DNA of 57,275 nt from an uncultured Lachnospiraceae bacterium (GCA_937965795.1 CALCMD010000041.1:1-57275); one strand, 5' to 3'. Positions 9,401 through 17,170 are shown, counted from the stretch's first letter. Numbers and translations: made by a program. The notes: generated from the sequence alone by a model not told the origin.

Positions 9401-11759
9401 GGAGGGCTTTTTTCTGGGCTTCCGCGGACGCTTCCACGACATTAGCAGTCTCTGTATACTCTTCAGTCGCATCAGTAGCTTCCCCCGCTGCCACTGTATA
9501 ATTCCCGGCTATTTCCGAGAGACGATCGAACTCCTCCGAGTTTTTTTCAATCTGCTCATTTAGTCCTTGAATCACTTTCTCCTGCTCTTTCATCTGCCCA
9601 TTGAGCAACGACTGTTCTGCAGCATTTCCAGTCTTAGATTTCTCCCACAGGTCGTTAAAATTGTCATTTGCTTCCTGCTGTTGTTTAAGCAGGTCTATTC
9701 TCTCTGCTGCCACTTCTTTCAGCGCATCCTGCGCTGCTTCCGCCATCGCCTGTTCTTTCATAGACTCTATCACTTCATCCAGAGCGCCTTTTTCCATATT
9801 CAGCTTCCCTGTAGTTTCATCAATCTGAAGATTTAATCCGCTAAATTTTTCATTCAGCGTATCAATCATAGCACCCGCTTTCGCTTTTCCTTCAGTTGAC
9901 ACGCGCTCCGCATCTGTCATCGCATAAAGTTCTGAGGCCAGCGTTTTGTACGCACTGTACTCTTCTGCTACACTTCCGATATTCTTCTGTCTTGTGTCAC
10001 GATTTTCATCAATTTTAGCAGACAGCTCTTCATAAGCCTCCCGGGATTTATTAATGGTTTCATTGGTAGACTTTACCGTATCCGAAAAGGCGACATAAAC
10101 CGCTATTGCTGCCGAAATTCCAACCGTTACCGCCAGCCAATGCGCCCGCAGGAAGCTCATGGCTTTCTTAAGCCCTTCTGTCGTTGTCATTAATATTTTA
10201 GTTCCTGTGTTTGCTGCTTCAAGTGAATTCCAATATGCTATCACACCTGTCGCCGCCTTTTTAAATGTTTCAGTGCTTGATATTTTTAAAATAGCGATTG
10301 TTGTGCCAAGCCCCGCAACAGCAGATTCAAGCAATACAAGATTCTCCGAAATGAACTGCATACCGTCTGAGGCAGCCGGTAAAATCTTTCTTATCTGTTC
10401 CCCCAACTGCATCTGTATTGTTCTTGAAATCCCTGCAATCTGACTGTCCAGATCATCATACTGAATTTCCTTTAATTCATTCATTTTTCCTTTTACATCA
10501 CCATAGCTGTCATTCAGATTTCCCAGTGATGTAATCACTCTCCGTGCATTTCCTTCTTCCAGATTACTCCAGATATTCCCCGCCGCTGTCAGCGCTTTCT
10601 GCTGATTCTCCGCAGAAGATAAATCGTTAATCACCCCCTCGAACACTTCCGCTGCCGTAGCTTTCCCGGCTTTCATTTCTCTAAAAAGATTCTGCGTTTC
10701 TTCCGAAAAGCCAGACAAACTCTTCTCTACTCTTCCATCGGAAAGTGCACTGATAAATTCTTTTACAAAGCTATTGACTGTATCCAGATCCGAGGCCCCG
10801 GCATCCAGTCCATTATCCAAAATAGAGAACATTTTTTCCGCTGAAAATCCTGCTTTTCCCCAAAGCGGACTATACTCCGCTATCTTATCCAGCATATCCC
10901 CAGATCGGTTCAGTCCCTTCTGTGCTCCACTGACAATTAATCCGAAAGCTTTTTCTGAACTCACCCCCATCTCTGCCATCAGAGCGCTTGCCCCACTCAG
11001 GGTATCATTCACATCCATTTCAAAACTATCTTTGAGTACGAACGCATTCTCTGTAATCTCCTGCATACTACTCCCATCCAGTTCCCCCATATGGTAAACC
11101 ACCTGAGAAATAGCCTCCGCCACCTCATTAAAACTATCTCCATAATTATTTTGATAAACCTCGCCCATGACTTCCTGATACTTTTTCAATGCATCTTCCG
11201 ATAAATCCGTACTAATCCGAATACGATCTGCTCCCTGTTCCATACCCTTAGCCGCTTCAAAAGCACCACTGGCAAGTTCTTTTGCCATATCGGAAACTTT
11301 AGGTACAAGATTTTCTGTGACAGTTTTTTTTAGAGAATCAGCTAATTTTTCTGTCCCTTCTCCTGCTGCCTGTGCTTCTTCTCCATATCTGTTAATACTC
11401 GTTGCACAGTGATCCGCAGCGCTCTCCGCCTCTCTCATATATCTTTCATTATTGGAAATCTCCTGGTTCGTACGGGCAATCTGTTCTTCTGCCCCGCTAA
11501 GCGCCTGCCGCAGCATTTCCGTTCTTTCCCCTGCCGAAGCCTGAGACTGTTCTGCCTCCCTCAAAGTTCTCGTAAGAATCTCCTGTTTTTCCGCCTGCTT
11601 TTCTAATATTTGCTGCAATAGCTCATGCTTCTTTTGCAAAGCCTCCAGTGAATTTGCCTGACCAGAAAATTCCTGGTTGACGGCTTCCATTTCCTGCTGA
11701 AGCTCTGACAATCTTTGTGTTACCTCTAAAACTTTACCTGCGTATTCTGTCGTATCCAT
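6405..11759 (-). CDS. Phage tail tape measure protein
   Basis: This is the largest gene in the window (1784 residues). Extended Ala/Glu/Gln/Lys-rich coiled coil covers the first ~150 residues and about 1200-1550, with the TMP core near 180-460 (ASALMAEMGVSSEKAFGL). Two hydrophobic segments lie at about 470-488 and 540-558, typical of tape measures that insert into target membranes. The C-terminus carries INSPSRRFR, the usual conserved motif before the tail-tip-binding end. Using the usual 0.15 nm per residue, it would set a tail near 270 nm. It has its own two-hairpin leader and a GGAGG 6 nt before ATG. No lysozyme or peptidase insert is recognised. Confidence 0.93.
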   Translation of the reverse strand: MDTTEYAGKVLEVTQRLSELQQEMEAVNQEFSGQANSLEALQKKHELLQQILEKQAEKQEILTRTLREAEQSQASAGERTEMLRQALSGAEEQIARTNQEISNNERYMREAESAADHCATSINRYGEEAQAAGEGTEKLADSLKKTVTENLVPKVSDMAKELASGAFEAAKGMEQGADRIRISTDLSEDALKKYQEVMGEVYQNNYGDSFNEVAEAISQVVYHMGELDGSSMQEITENAFVLKDSFEMDVNDTLSGASALMAEMGVSSEKAFGLIVSGAQKGLNRSGDMLDKIAEYSPLWGKAGFSAEKMFSILDNGLDAGASDLDTVNSFVKEFISALSDGRVEKSLSGFSEETQNLFREMKAGKATAAEVFEGVINDLSSAENQQKALTAAGNIWSNLEEGNARRVITSLGNLNDSYGDVKGKMNELKEIQYDDLDSQIAGISRTIQMQLGEQIRKILPAASDGMQFISENLVLLESAVAGLGTTIAILKISSTETFKKAATGVIAYWNSLEAANTGTKILMTTTEGLKKAMSFLRAHWLAVTVGISAAIAVYVAFSDTVKSTNETINKSREAYEELSAKIDENRDTRQKNIGSVAEEYSAYKTLASELYAMTDAERVSTEGKAKAGAMIDTLNEKFSGLNLQIDETTGKLNMEKGALDEVIESMKEQAMAEAAQDALKEVAAERIDLLKQQQEANDNFNDLWEKSKTGNAAEQSLLNGQMKEQEKVIQGLNEQIEKNSEEFDRLSEIAGNYTVAAGEATDATEEYTETANVVEASAEAQKKALQSLKEKYEEIRTSIEQSMEQKISLFDEFDGGETIGLDKIKENLDSQLAGLTNWRDNMAQLAGQVGENISAELYNHLVELGPDAANIVQEMVNSLDPDKGDGGEQLKQIAERYSELLDIKESAAENIADVSFIIQSALGEISEASALDFENLMTSLDEAKEKASEKGLGISEGLEESFHATVETLRECGAQIPEGLAEALANGEITIEDAIGQMQGSIEAQFIYLSGIAQKAGIPIPEGIREGIVQGGDAAIQAMNQLMGLLTGAQEEGRAELRESSCKSGEVIGDGAAQGAEDSSAKVSQEAADIAKKAVEVMNAYKDSFKNAGYNMMSKFASGLNEGSELVYSKIREIRQRLENEVNNLGKKNTSSQPSQTGGTKPTAKTITPSLNQAKQDDAIPFSLNGDMPGSSLAKQSGEIPLFSNTPNLNTSKVSKKFRQTVKKKIKSGLAFGVQKGNGDKDGKELAEQVAERTEKFIEENAGSYAEANVVWKALLKKAKGSKIEGYEKNIKKLVSEQRKKKREEDQKYGASGDALEEYKKVRDVSAKAEVEYWETVSSQYKKGTEERLKADKNYLEALKTYNEKRKDLKDDYLQKCQEINEQLEKERQEEYDSAIQNRKSAIRSAFGLFDAFHSEADAPEVLLANMQSQAAGYALWMTELEKLEKKGILNEAFLEELREMGPGGAATILSLGRMTDEQLKKANETYEQLDNLAEEQARREVERQESQTQKRIAELEKAAEEEKKRWYEEYKAAEQELSQPIDESLKKLAKKASAIGEQTAVNFISQLRSDKIKEEVKNAGAEMAKEFREGFGELTKKKNTVGDGMISGILKEMDSHLSIRLGAEDLVAKIEEEIKKSAEINSPSRRFRRTIGVQIPAGVAEGIEENTQTAARAGTYMVGTMLEQAKEKLGEQQMTLTGEMQRINGGAGIAALNHLASENVGGQANVTVNNSGVAEMLGGVMAEMKAIGQEIRYMKVVLDTGEFVGAVAPAMGDELARQAMRF

Positions 11760-11945
11760 AAAATTCCTCCTGTTCTGCCTGCATATCTCTGTATGCTTTC
11801 ATTCTGTTGTTTTATTAATACAATTTTTAATTCTTTCTCCTTAAAACCTTTTAAAAATTTCTTTGCAAAACAAAAACGCTCCGCATCTCTACGGAACGTT
11901 CTGCACTGCTTTTTACTTTATAAACTCCGACTACATTTATTGAAT
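11760..11945 (-). promoter_or_regulatory. Structured leader of the tape measure gene (leader copy 3)
   Basis: On the minus strand the leader holds hairpin H1 at 11871-11903 (about 11 bp with G-U pairs; loop TAGAGATG; CGTTTTTG on its 3' arm, terminator-like). Hairpin H2 at 11781-11796 (GCATA / TATGC) follows, then the ribosome site. The same H1-H2 order occurs before both tail tube genes, with different stem bases but preserved pairing. The TATAAAGTAAAAAGCAG block preceding H1 also resembles the tube leaders. The upstream TGTCA direct repeats found at the tube genes are absent here. Confidence 0.65.
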
Positions 11946-11962
11946 ACTAATCCTGTTTTTCC

Positions 11963-12655
11963 CTAATCAAGATCATCATATATATCCTGATAAATCTCTA
12001 ATTGATTTTGTAACCCCTCCACCATAGCATTTTGAGTAAATTCGTCAATCGCATCCGAAGATTCAAGCTCTTCAGGTATCGGACACCCAAAATAATAATA
12101 GATATCCTTTTTATCTAATTCTGTTATTTCTCCATCCTTATTTTTATATTTATATTTTCCTCCCTGTGTCACGTATACCACAAGATCACTGCTTTTACCA
12201 CAAAGGCTATATCGGTAACTGCCTCTCATTTGAAAAGCAAATCGATATGTGCCATCAGGCAATTGAACTGTGCGAAGCAAGGATAATCTTCCATTATCAA
12301 ATTCGTTCTCCTCATCATCCACATAAACTATAACCTCTAAATCATTATCCTTTCCCAACCAGTAAATGTCATCTTCTGTAAGACCTGACATATCAAAATC
12401 AACAAGTGCATAAAGAGAATAAGCATGATCCACTTTATCTTCATAAAAAGTAATACTTTTTACTGTAATCTCCTTGCCATCATATACAAGATTACGCGGA
12501 AGACCCTCTATACAATAGATATCTCCACTGTCCTTGTGTTCAACGGAAGTTCCATCTGCTTCCGTCTCTTTACCTGACATATTGGTATTCCCACATCCAT
12601 AAATAGACAATGACAGTCCAATTAGCAGTGATGCTATCAATAATTTCTTTTTCAT
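11963..12655 (-). CDS. Secreted lipoprotein of unknown function (accessory protein 1)
   Basis: The protein has 230 residues. Its signal peptide ends in the lipobox SIYGC at about residues 17-21, so it is predicted to be lipid-anchored on the outside of the membrane. The mature part is acidic and beta-rich, with a segment FAFQMRGSYRYSLCG and an acidic helical C-terminus; I recognise no family. It lies between the second lipoprotein and the tape measure, and has its own promoter with the same architecture as the two other exported proteins of the locus. A role in immunity or surface defence of the producer is only a hypothesis. Start: GGAGAGAAAGG upstream. Confidence 0.7.
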   Translation of the reverse strand: MKKKLLIASLLIGLSLSIYGCGNTNMSGKETEADGTSVEHKDSGDIYCIEGLPRNLVYDGKEITVKSITFYEDKVDHAYSLYALVDFDMSGLTEDDIYWLGKDNDLEVIVYVDDEENEFDNGRLSLLRTVQLPDGTYRFAFQMRGSYRYSLCGKSSDLVVYVTQGGKYKYKNKDGEITELDKKDIYYYFGCPIPEELESSDAIDEFTQNAMVEGLQNQLEIYQDIYDDLD

Positions 12656-12735
12656 AAGCCTTTCTCTCCTTTTCTTTGTAAGCTTGCAAGATTTTACAGC
12701 CCAAATTTTTTGACTTTACGCTTTCTTATGGCAAA

Positions 12736-12764
12736 ATTATAACATAGTCATAACAAAATTTCCA
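12736..12764 (-). promoter_or_regulatory. Promoter P3 of accessory lipoprotein 1
   Basis: On the minus strand TGGAAA (12759-12764) is followed after exactly 17 bp by TATAAT (12736-12741), with an extended -10 (TGTTATAAT). The identical arrangement recurs at P2 and P1 before the other two exported proteins. Confidence 0.65.
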
Positions 12765-12770
12765 GCTTTT

Positions 12771-12863
12771 TCTTCCTTCTACCATGCAGGCGCCTCACCA
12801 GTACGGGCAGTTCTTTTCCATATCCCCTGCCCGCACGTGTCAGGTGTCTGCGAAACACCTGAT
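12771..12863 (-). repeat. Structured repeat R1 (93 bp)
   Basis: This differs from R2 (13624-13716) at a single base. On the minus strand it forms hairpin CAGGTGT / ACACCTG (7 bp), then CGGGCAG / CTGCCCG (7 bp), then a constant tail GTACTGGTGAGGCG. It lies after the stop of lipoprotein 2 and just before promoter P3. A diverged third copy, R3, overlaps the end of gpGT. Confidence 0.75.
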
Positions 12864-12911
12864 AAACTTGTTTTTAATGACCTTTTCCTTCCTTTTTCTG
12901 TATCTAGGGCA

Positions 12912-13382
12912 CTAGGGCAGCATTTCACACTCTTCCAGTCTAAAGAGGGAATCTGAGCTCAATTTTCCTTTTATCTTAACAGCTTCTCCTTCTTCCGGCA
13001 ACTCTTCCAATTGCTCCTTAAACTTTCCGTTTATTGTAAATCCAGTTCCACTTTCCTTTCTTTCCTCTGATATTAAGCAAAATGCTTGAAAATCGGGAAA
13101 AGTAGCATAATATCCGTTTATTATAATTTCTTGTCCCATTTCCATCCCGTATTTTTCATACGTAGAAATTAAGATTTCTTCTTGCTTCTTTTCCAGTTCT
13201 TCCTTTTTTTCATCTCTTTCATCTAATGATAAATCAACAATTTCATGTGCATATTCAGTATATGCTTCTTTCTCAATTTCACTAATCTCCGACATATCAT
13301 GCGTCTTTGATTTATCTTTACATCCCGCAAGCATAGCCATACATACTAATAATAAGAACACATATGTTACTTTTCGTCTCAT
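12912..13382 (-). CDS. Secreted lipoprotein with OB-fold-like domain (accessory protein 2)
   Basis: The protein has 156 residues. The start is taken at the ATG at 13382, 9 nt after GGAGG; an ATG three codons upstream abuts the ribosome site. The signal peptide ends in the lipobox MLAGC. A charged helix follows, then an OB-fold-like module (GQEIIINGYYATF, FTINGKF, EAVKIKGKLSSDS) resembling the tRNA_anti-like lipoprotein family. It stands alone between tube copy B and lipoprotein 1, flanked by the two near-identical repeats R2 and R1 and driven by promoter P2. It is probably an exported ligand-binding protein; its role in the locus is unknown. Confidence 0.7.
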   Translation of the reverse strand: MRRKVTYVFLLLVCMAMLAGCKDKSKTHDMSEISEIEKEAYTEYAHEIVDLSLDERDEKKEELEKKQEEILISTYEKYGMEMGQEIIINGYYATFPDFQAFCLISEERKESGTGFTINGKFKEQLEELPEEGEAVKIKGKLSSDSLFRLEECEMLP

Positions 13383-13558
13383 TTTCTTCATCCTCCAATC
13401 AATGTTTTCTAATACTCCGGTAAATCCACAGATTATTTATCTGTCACATCCTTATAACACCTTTTACATCATAAATTCAATATTCTGATTCCCCCCTCTG
13501 CTGTGAAAATTTTACTTCCCGGATTTTCCTCAAATCCCTGCGTCTTTCTTATGACAAG

Positions 13559-13587
13559 ATTATAACATAGTTATCCTTGTCTTTCTA
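13559..13587 (-). promoter_or_regulatory. Promoter P2 of accessory lipoprotein 2
   Basis: TAGAAA (13582-13587), a 17-bp spacer and TATAAT (13559-13564) with an extended -10 TG. Downstream, 13512-13539 matches the leader of P1 (15626-15653) in 27 of 28 bases, including a small hairpin GGATTT / AAATCC. The 376-bp gap 13383-13758 thus holds this leader, P2 and R2. Confidence 0.65.
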
Positions 13588-13623
13588 CCTTTTTATTTTG
13601 CTGCTTTGTTACAACAGATTATT

Positions 13624-13716
13624 TCTTCCTTCTACCATGCAGGCGCCTCACCAGTACGGGCAGTTCTTTTCCATATCCCCTGCCCGCACGTGTCAGGTGT
13701 CTGCGAAACGCCTGAT
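13624..13716 (-). repeat. Structured repeat R2 (93 bp)
   Basis: Near-identical to R1 (one A/G difference, giving a C-A mismatch in the first stem). It starts about 40 bp after the stop of tube copy B and ends 37 bp before the -35 box of P2. Together R2 and R1 are direct repeats 853 bp apart that bracket lipoprotein 2. Confidence 0.75.
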
Positions 13717-13758
13717 TCCTCATCCCTTCGGCAAATGATTCACCTTAGAAATATCATT

Positions 13759-14340
13759 CTATGCTGCCGCCGTGTCAGTAATACCCGCCTTCTGATTCAG
13801 CCATGCCACTGCTTCCGCTTCTGTGGCAAATTCCGCCTGCTCTTTCCACACGCCGTCATCTCCCTGGAACACCGTTCCTTCGATGGTCGGTGTCTGGAAT
13901 GCCACGGTCTCTCCTTTGGTATCCGTCTCGTCGTTCGGCTCTGCGAATTTTACTTTTCTGAGCCATTTTGCCAGATAAGACGGCCTGCTGTCCCGGATTA
14001 CCTCCCCATAGAAGCCTATTCCCAGGAACGGAGAAATGTCGCTGACAGACGCTGTCACCAGCGCCGGAGTCTTGCCGTCCGCCGATGCTTCGGTAAATCT
14101 GTGTCCCAGCATCTTTGCGTAAGCGCTCTGCGTCAGATCGTCCACATTCAGGGACAATGTGCCGTCCTTAAAGGACTTGTCAGACTCTGCGATGCCATCA
14201 TCCGCATAGAGCTTCACATCGTTATTGTTCGCTGTCACGGATACCTTGATCGCTTTTGCAATCACAAATCCTTCCTCATAAGTTTTTCCATCTTCCTTCA
14301 TCGGTGCTGCCACCGGGTACTTTAATCCAATTTTTGCCAT
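13759..14340 (-). CDS. Major tail tube protein, copy B (phi13-type)
   Basis: The protein has 193 residues. The ATG at 14340 is chosen because GGAGG lies 8 nt upstream; the frame extends 18 codons further without a ribosome site. It matches phi13/TP901-type major tail proteins, which form the tube of non-contractile tails. It is about 92% identical to copy A (17785-18366), and 157 bp (13818-13974) are identical at DNA level to 17844-18000. The two differ mostly at scattered conservative positions and in the last five residues. Two tube genes in one locus are unusual. Copy B is followed not by gpG/gpGT but by repeat R2. Both copies are intact. Confidence 0.88.
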   Translation of the reverse strand: MAKIGLKYPVAAPMKEDGKTYEEGFVIAKAIKVSVTANNNDVKLYADDGIAESDKSFKDGTLSLNVDDLTQSAYAKMLGHRFTEASADGKTPALVTASVSDISPFLGIGFYGEVIRDSRPSYLAKWLRKVKFAEPNDETDTKGETVAFQTPTIEGTVFQGDDGVWKEQAEFATEAEAVAWLNQKAGITDTAAA

Positions 14341-14517
14341 TTCTTTTTCCTCCATTTTCTTTGTTTGTTCGCATATTTTTATATGCTTTATCATTTATAC
14401 TCTTTCAAGAACTCTCCCGGGAAACAGAAACACCCCGCATTTCCACGGGGTGTTCCTGAACTGTTCTTTACATTGTATACTTTATCACGTTTTTATAGTG
14501 ACATTCAATGACAATTT
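14341..14517 (-). promoter_or_regulatory. Promoter region and structured leader of tube copy B (leader copy 2)
   Basis: On the minus strand this contains TGTCATTGAATGTCAC (TGTCA repeated with a 10-bp period), candidate -10 elements, and an AAGAAC / GTTCTT closing stem. Hairpin H1 is at 14425-14458 (13 bp, loop TGGAAATG) and hairpin H2 at 14371-14386 (GCATAT / ATATGC); GGAGG follows. It parallels leader A over its full length apart from the MITE inserted there. H1 followed by a U-rich stretch resembles an intrinsic terminator inside the 5' leader, which suggests control by antitermination. Confidence 0.65.
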
Positions 14518-14518
14518 T

Positions 14519-15595
14519 CTATTGCCAGAAATACTCTCTTCCAAAATATCCTTTATATGCAGATGCGTAATCACAGGTCATAATATTATATAATGCTTTT
14601 GTCGGCGCCACAATCTTCCATTCCTTCCCTTTTTTTCTGAGTTTTATTGTAAATGTTTGACTGTCCATAAAACCATATCGCCGACCATCCTGCGACAAAT
14701 TCTGATACTGATACTGTACGGCAGATGAAGAACCAGACGGATTCTTTGTCAGATACTCCACCAGTCTTTCAAACGATCGATAAAAGGCATCACATGCACT
14801 GTAATAACGGCATTTAACTTTAAGAACCGCACTTTTCTTTGATACCGTTCCTCCGACAATTTTGAAAGATATTTTCTTATTCTTTGCCCGCACATAACCG
14901 ATTGCCGGCCACTCCTCTGAAAACAACACCACACTGTGGGGATTCTCGAAATGCTGGCTGATTCCCTTCGTATCAAATTTTTTAACAGCCGCGAAAAATT
15001 TTTTCAGTTCCTTCTGCACCTCTTTGTCCGCCTTACCTGGTTTCTTCTTTGGTATCGACTGACGAACCCTGCGACCACATTCCATACAGTGATGCCTCTG
15101 CACCCCTTCTTCGTATACCGTACTCTTTTTCAGAACATGCCATTTTGACCATTGATGCCCTCCGTAAGCGGGCAGAATCACTTCTTTCTCCTCCCAGCAA
15201 TACTTACGTTTACAGTTGTATCTTCTTCTCCCCTCTTCAAAACAAGATGGCTCCTCAAAAGCCCACTCTTCCCAAACATGTCCCAGGGCTGGAATCGAAA
15301 CTTTCTCCTCTTTCCGGCATCTCCGGCATCTTCTCTGCCAATATCCCTCTTCTGTACAGGTTGGTTCCTCCCTGCTGCCAAACTCTTTCCAATCATGCCC
15401 CAGGGCTGGAAACAATTCCGTTTTTATTTCATGGCATTGCACACACTCAGATTTCTTCTCTCCCGCCTCCTCACAGGCTGGTTCACTGCTACTAACCGTT
15501 TGCCATATATGGCCGGTACATTCTGCGCTCACAGGTATCCCTGAAAACGCAAATGCCGCAACAAACAGCGCCATCGTTAAAAAAATCTTTTTCAT
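14519..15595 (-). CDS. Secreted Cys/His-repeat protein (accessory protein 3)
   Basis: The protein has 358 residues with a signal peptide cleaved near PVSA-E (about residue 25). Residues 26-180 contain four imperfect ~37-residue repeats. Each has a Gly-His-x-Trp opening, a Cys-x-Glu-x-Gly turn and a C-x2-C knuckle, closed by a I/FPALGH-type hinge. The fourth has lost its first Cys. The C-terminal ~170 residues form an alpha/beta domain (SVVLFSEEWPAIGYV, TFTIKLRKKGKEWKIV) resembling NTF2-like extracytoplasmic modules. It has promoter P1 and ends two bases before the duplicated tube-B promoter block. A role at the cell surface is likely; the exact function is unknown. Start: GGAGGGAAAGGG before ATG. 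Confidence 0.72.
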   Translation of the reverse strand: MKKIFLTMALFVAAFAFSGIPVSAECTGHIWQTVSSSEPACEEAGEKKSECVQCHEIKTELFPALGHDWKEFGSREEPTCTEEGYWQRRCRRCRKEEKVSIPALGHVWEEWAFEEPSCFEEGRRRYNCKRKYCWEEKEVILPAYGGHQWSKWHVLKKSTVYEEGVQRHHCMECGRRVRQSIPKKKPGKADKEVQKELKKFFAAVKKFDTKGISQHFENPHSVVLFSEEWPAIGYVRAKNKKISFKIVGGTVSKKSAVLKVKCRYYSACDAFYRSFERLVEYLTKNPSGSSSAVQYQYQNLSQDGRRYGFMDSQTFTIKLRKKGKEWKIVAPTKALYNIMTCDYASAYKGYFGREYFWQ

Positions 15596-15672
15596 CCCTT
15601 TCCCTCCTGTTCTGCTATAAAAATCTTACTTCTCGGATTTTCCTCAAATCCCTGTGTTTATCTTATGACAAG

Positions 15673-15701
15673 ATTATAACACATCTATCCTTAACTTTCC
15701 A
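15673..15701 (-). promoter_or_regulatory. Promoter P1 of the secreted Cys/His-repeat protein
   Basis: TGGAAA (15696-15701), 17-bp spacer, TATAAT (15673-15678) with extended -10 TG. It begins 6 bp downstream of the amidase stop. Same layout as P2 and P3. Confidence 0.65.
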
Positions 15702-15706
15702 TCCTT

Positions 15707-16579
15707 TTATTTCTCTCTCACCCGGTATTTTCCATCCTTTGCCACCGGCAGCCACCCGGATTTCACCCGAATCCAGACCGTACCGTCCCACGCAGTCTTA
15801 CGCTCCAGGATTTCGACCAGCGTATTCTTTTTCAGTCTTGCCTTATTCCCGGCAATCCGCCTCGCCTTTTTCTTTGCGGAAGCCGAAAGCTCCGTGTATT
15901 TTACATATCCTGCCGTCCTGTATTTTACAGACACGCCATCCCGGATGGCGATGTCCTGCGTCAGCCGGACTTTTCTCCCCTCTTTCAGCTCCGGCTTTGT
16001 CTGCATTCTTTTCGCCACGTCGGCCCGAAATCCGTCCATCGTCAGTCCGAAACGTCTCCACACATGATCCGGGTCCGCATGGTTGGACGACAGCCCGGCG
16101 GCGGCTCCTTCCGCATGGGAAGAAATCAGATACATCCCGTTCGCCAGTTTTGCCTGTGGATTCCAGCCATACTGCTTACAGATATGCGCGCACAGTTCCA
16201 CCGCTGTCCGATATCCCCGCAAAATGTCGGCCTTAAATTTTTCCATGTTTCTCACCGTATAAGCAGCGCCGCCTGTATAGGAAATGTTATCGGATTCACA
16301 GATCTCTATCGTAATCAAATGGTTATTTCCCCATCCTGCATCCGCCCAGCTTCTTAAATTCTCCGGCAGAAACTGTAAAACTCTGCCTGCTGCATCCGCA
16401 TCCACACAGTAGTGTACGCACGCCGATACCGCCACCTGATTCCAGTAATCCGCCACGGCCTGCGCCGTTCCCTGCCCGGTGCCGATGGTGTGGATCTGGA
16501 TTCCGGTTTTTTTGCAGGCCGCGCCTGCCTGATAGCATCGGTTTTTTGTAAGATAGTTCTTTCTGATATTGAGCGCCAT
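15707..16579 (-). CDS. N-acetylmuramoyl-L-alanine amidase (endolysin)
   Basis: The protein has 290 residues. The N-terminal ~170 residues are an Amidase_2/PGRP-type zinc amidase: IQIHTIGTG near the start gives the first zinc His, HYCVDADAAGRVLQFLPENLRSWADAGWGNNH is the substrate strip (shown by its key residues HYCVD and GWGNNH), and SSNHADPDHVWRRFG provides the last His and Asp. The C-terminal ~110 residues form one or two SH3-like wall-binding modules. It cleaves the bond between muramic acid and L-Ala of peptidoglycan to release particles. It lacks a signal peptide, so it depends on the adjacent holin. GGAGG precedes ATG. Confidence 0.85.
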   Translation of the reverse strand: MALNIRKNYLTKNRCYQAGAACKKTGIQIHTIGTGQGTAQAVADYWNQVAVSACVHYCVDADAAGRVLQFLPENLRSWADAGWGNNHLITIEICESDNISYTGGAAYTVRNMEKFKADILRGYRTAVELCAHICKQYGWNPQAKLANGMYLISSHAEGAAAGLSSNHADPDHVWRRFGLTMDGFRADVAKRMQTKPELKEGRKVRLTQDIAIRDGVSVKYRTAGYVKYTELSASAKKKARRIAGNKARLKKNTLVEILERKTAWDGTVWIRVKSGWLPVAKDGKYRVREK

Positions 16580-16626
16580 AGTAATCTCTCCTCCTGTATT
16601 TTATTCTCTCTGACGCATTTGTTGCG

Positions 16627-16833
16627 TCATTTTGGCAGGTTCCCTGCCTCCGGCAGCCCCGCCATGCTGGTCAGTACTGACAGCACGCCTGCCAGCACAG
16701 ACGCCGACGCCACATAAAGCCAGTTTACATCTCCCATAACCGCAGCCGTTCCGATTCCCGCCACGGCTGCCTGCGCCATTGTCTTTACCGCCCTGACTCC
16801 CGCCGCTTTTGTCCATTTCCTGTAATCTTTCAT
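16627..16833 (-). CDS. Holin (r1t/phi-LC3-like)
   Basis: The protein has 68 residues with a basic N-terminus and two hydrophobic segments at about 19-36 and 40-60 (TMAQAAVAGIGTAAVMG and YVASASVLAGVLSVLTSMAG). This is the layout of small class-II phage holins. It would form membrane lesions that let the amidase out. It starts 3 bp after the stop of the XhlA-like gene, whose last codons contain the GAGGAA ribosome site, and is followed by the amidase 47 bp on. Such a lysis cassette is required for release of phage particles or tailocins. Confidence 0.82.
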   Translation of the reverse strand: MKDYRKWTKAAGVRAVKTMAQAAVAGIGTAAVMGDVNWLYVASASVLAGVLSVLTSMAGLPEAGNLPK

Positions 16834-16836
16834 CCT

Positions 16837-17151
16837 CTATTCCTCATTCCTTTCCTTCTGCCGGATATGCAGTTCCTGTATTTCTTTATACATTTTCGTA
16901 ATCATCCCGTTCCCTCCCAGCGCATGATACGCCGCATACATTTCTTCAAAATTCTCATACGCATAAGACGGGATGCTCCCCCTCTTCCGGTACTTGTCGT
17001 GATACTCCATAAGCTGTACCCGCAGAAGGAGCATCGTCCCCCTGCTGTTGGCGTCACGATCCCGTTTCTGCCGTTTCAAAAGCCAGACAATATAGCCCAG
17101 CACGACCGGAACCGATGCCGTGCAGATCTGCATTATCATTTCCGCTGTCAC
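16837..17151 (-). CDS. XhlA/hemolysin-like phage membrane protein
   Basis: The protein has 104 residues and starts with GTG behind GGAGGTGAGAGC. One N-terminal transmembrane helix (SVPVVLGYIVWLL, about residues 13-25) is followed by a basic stop-transfer stretch and a cytoplasmic helical region. This is typical of XhlA-type proteins encoded just upstream of holins in Firmicutes prophages, where they work with the holin in lysis timing. It directly follows repeat R3. Confidence 0.68.
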   Translation of the reverse strand: MTAEMIMQICTASVPVVLGYIVWLLKRQKRDRDANSRGTMLLLRVQLMEYHDKYRKRGSIPSYAYENFEEMYAAYHALGGNGMITKMYKEIQELHIRQKERNEE

Positions 17152-17170
17152 GCTCTCACCTCCTCGTACA

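Noticed and set aside
14519..15595. CRISPR-like or other direct DNA repeats in the Cys/His-repeat gene
   Set aside because: The repeats are protein-level and imperfect; there are no regularly spaced identical DNA repeats anywhere in the window.
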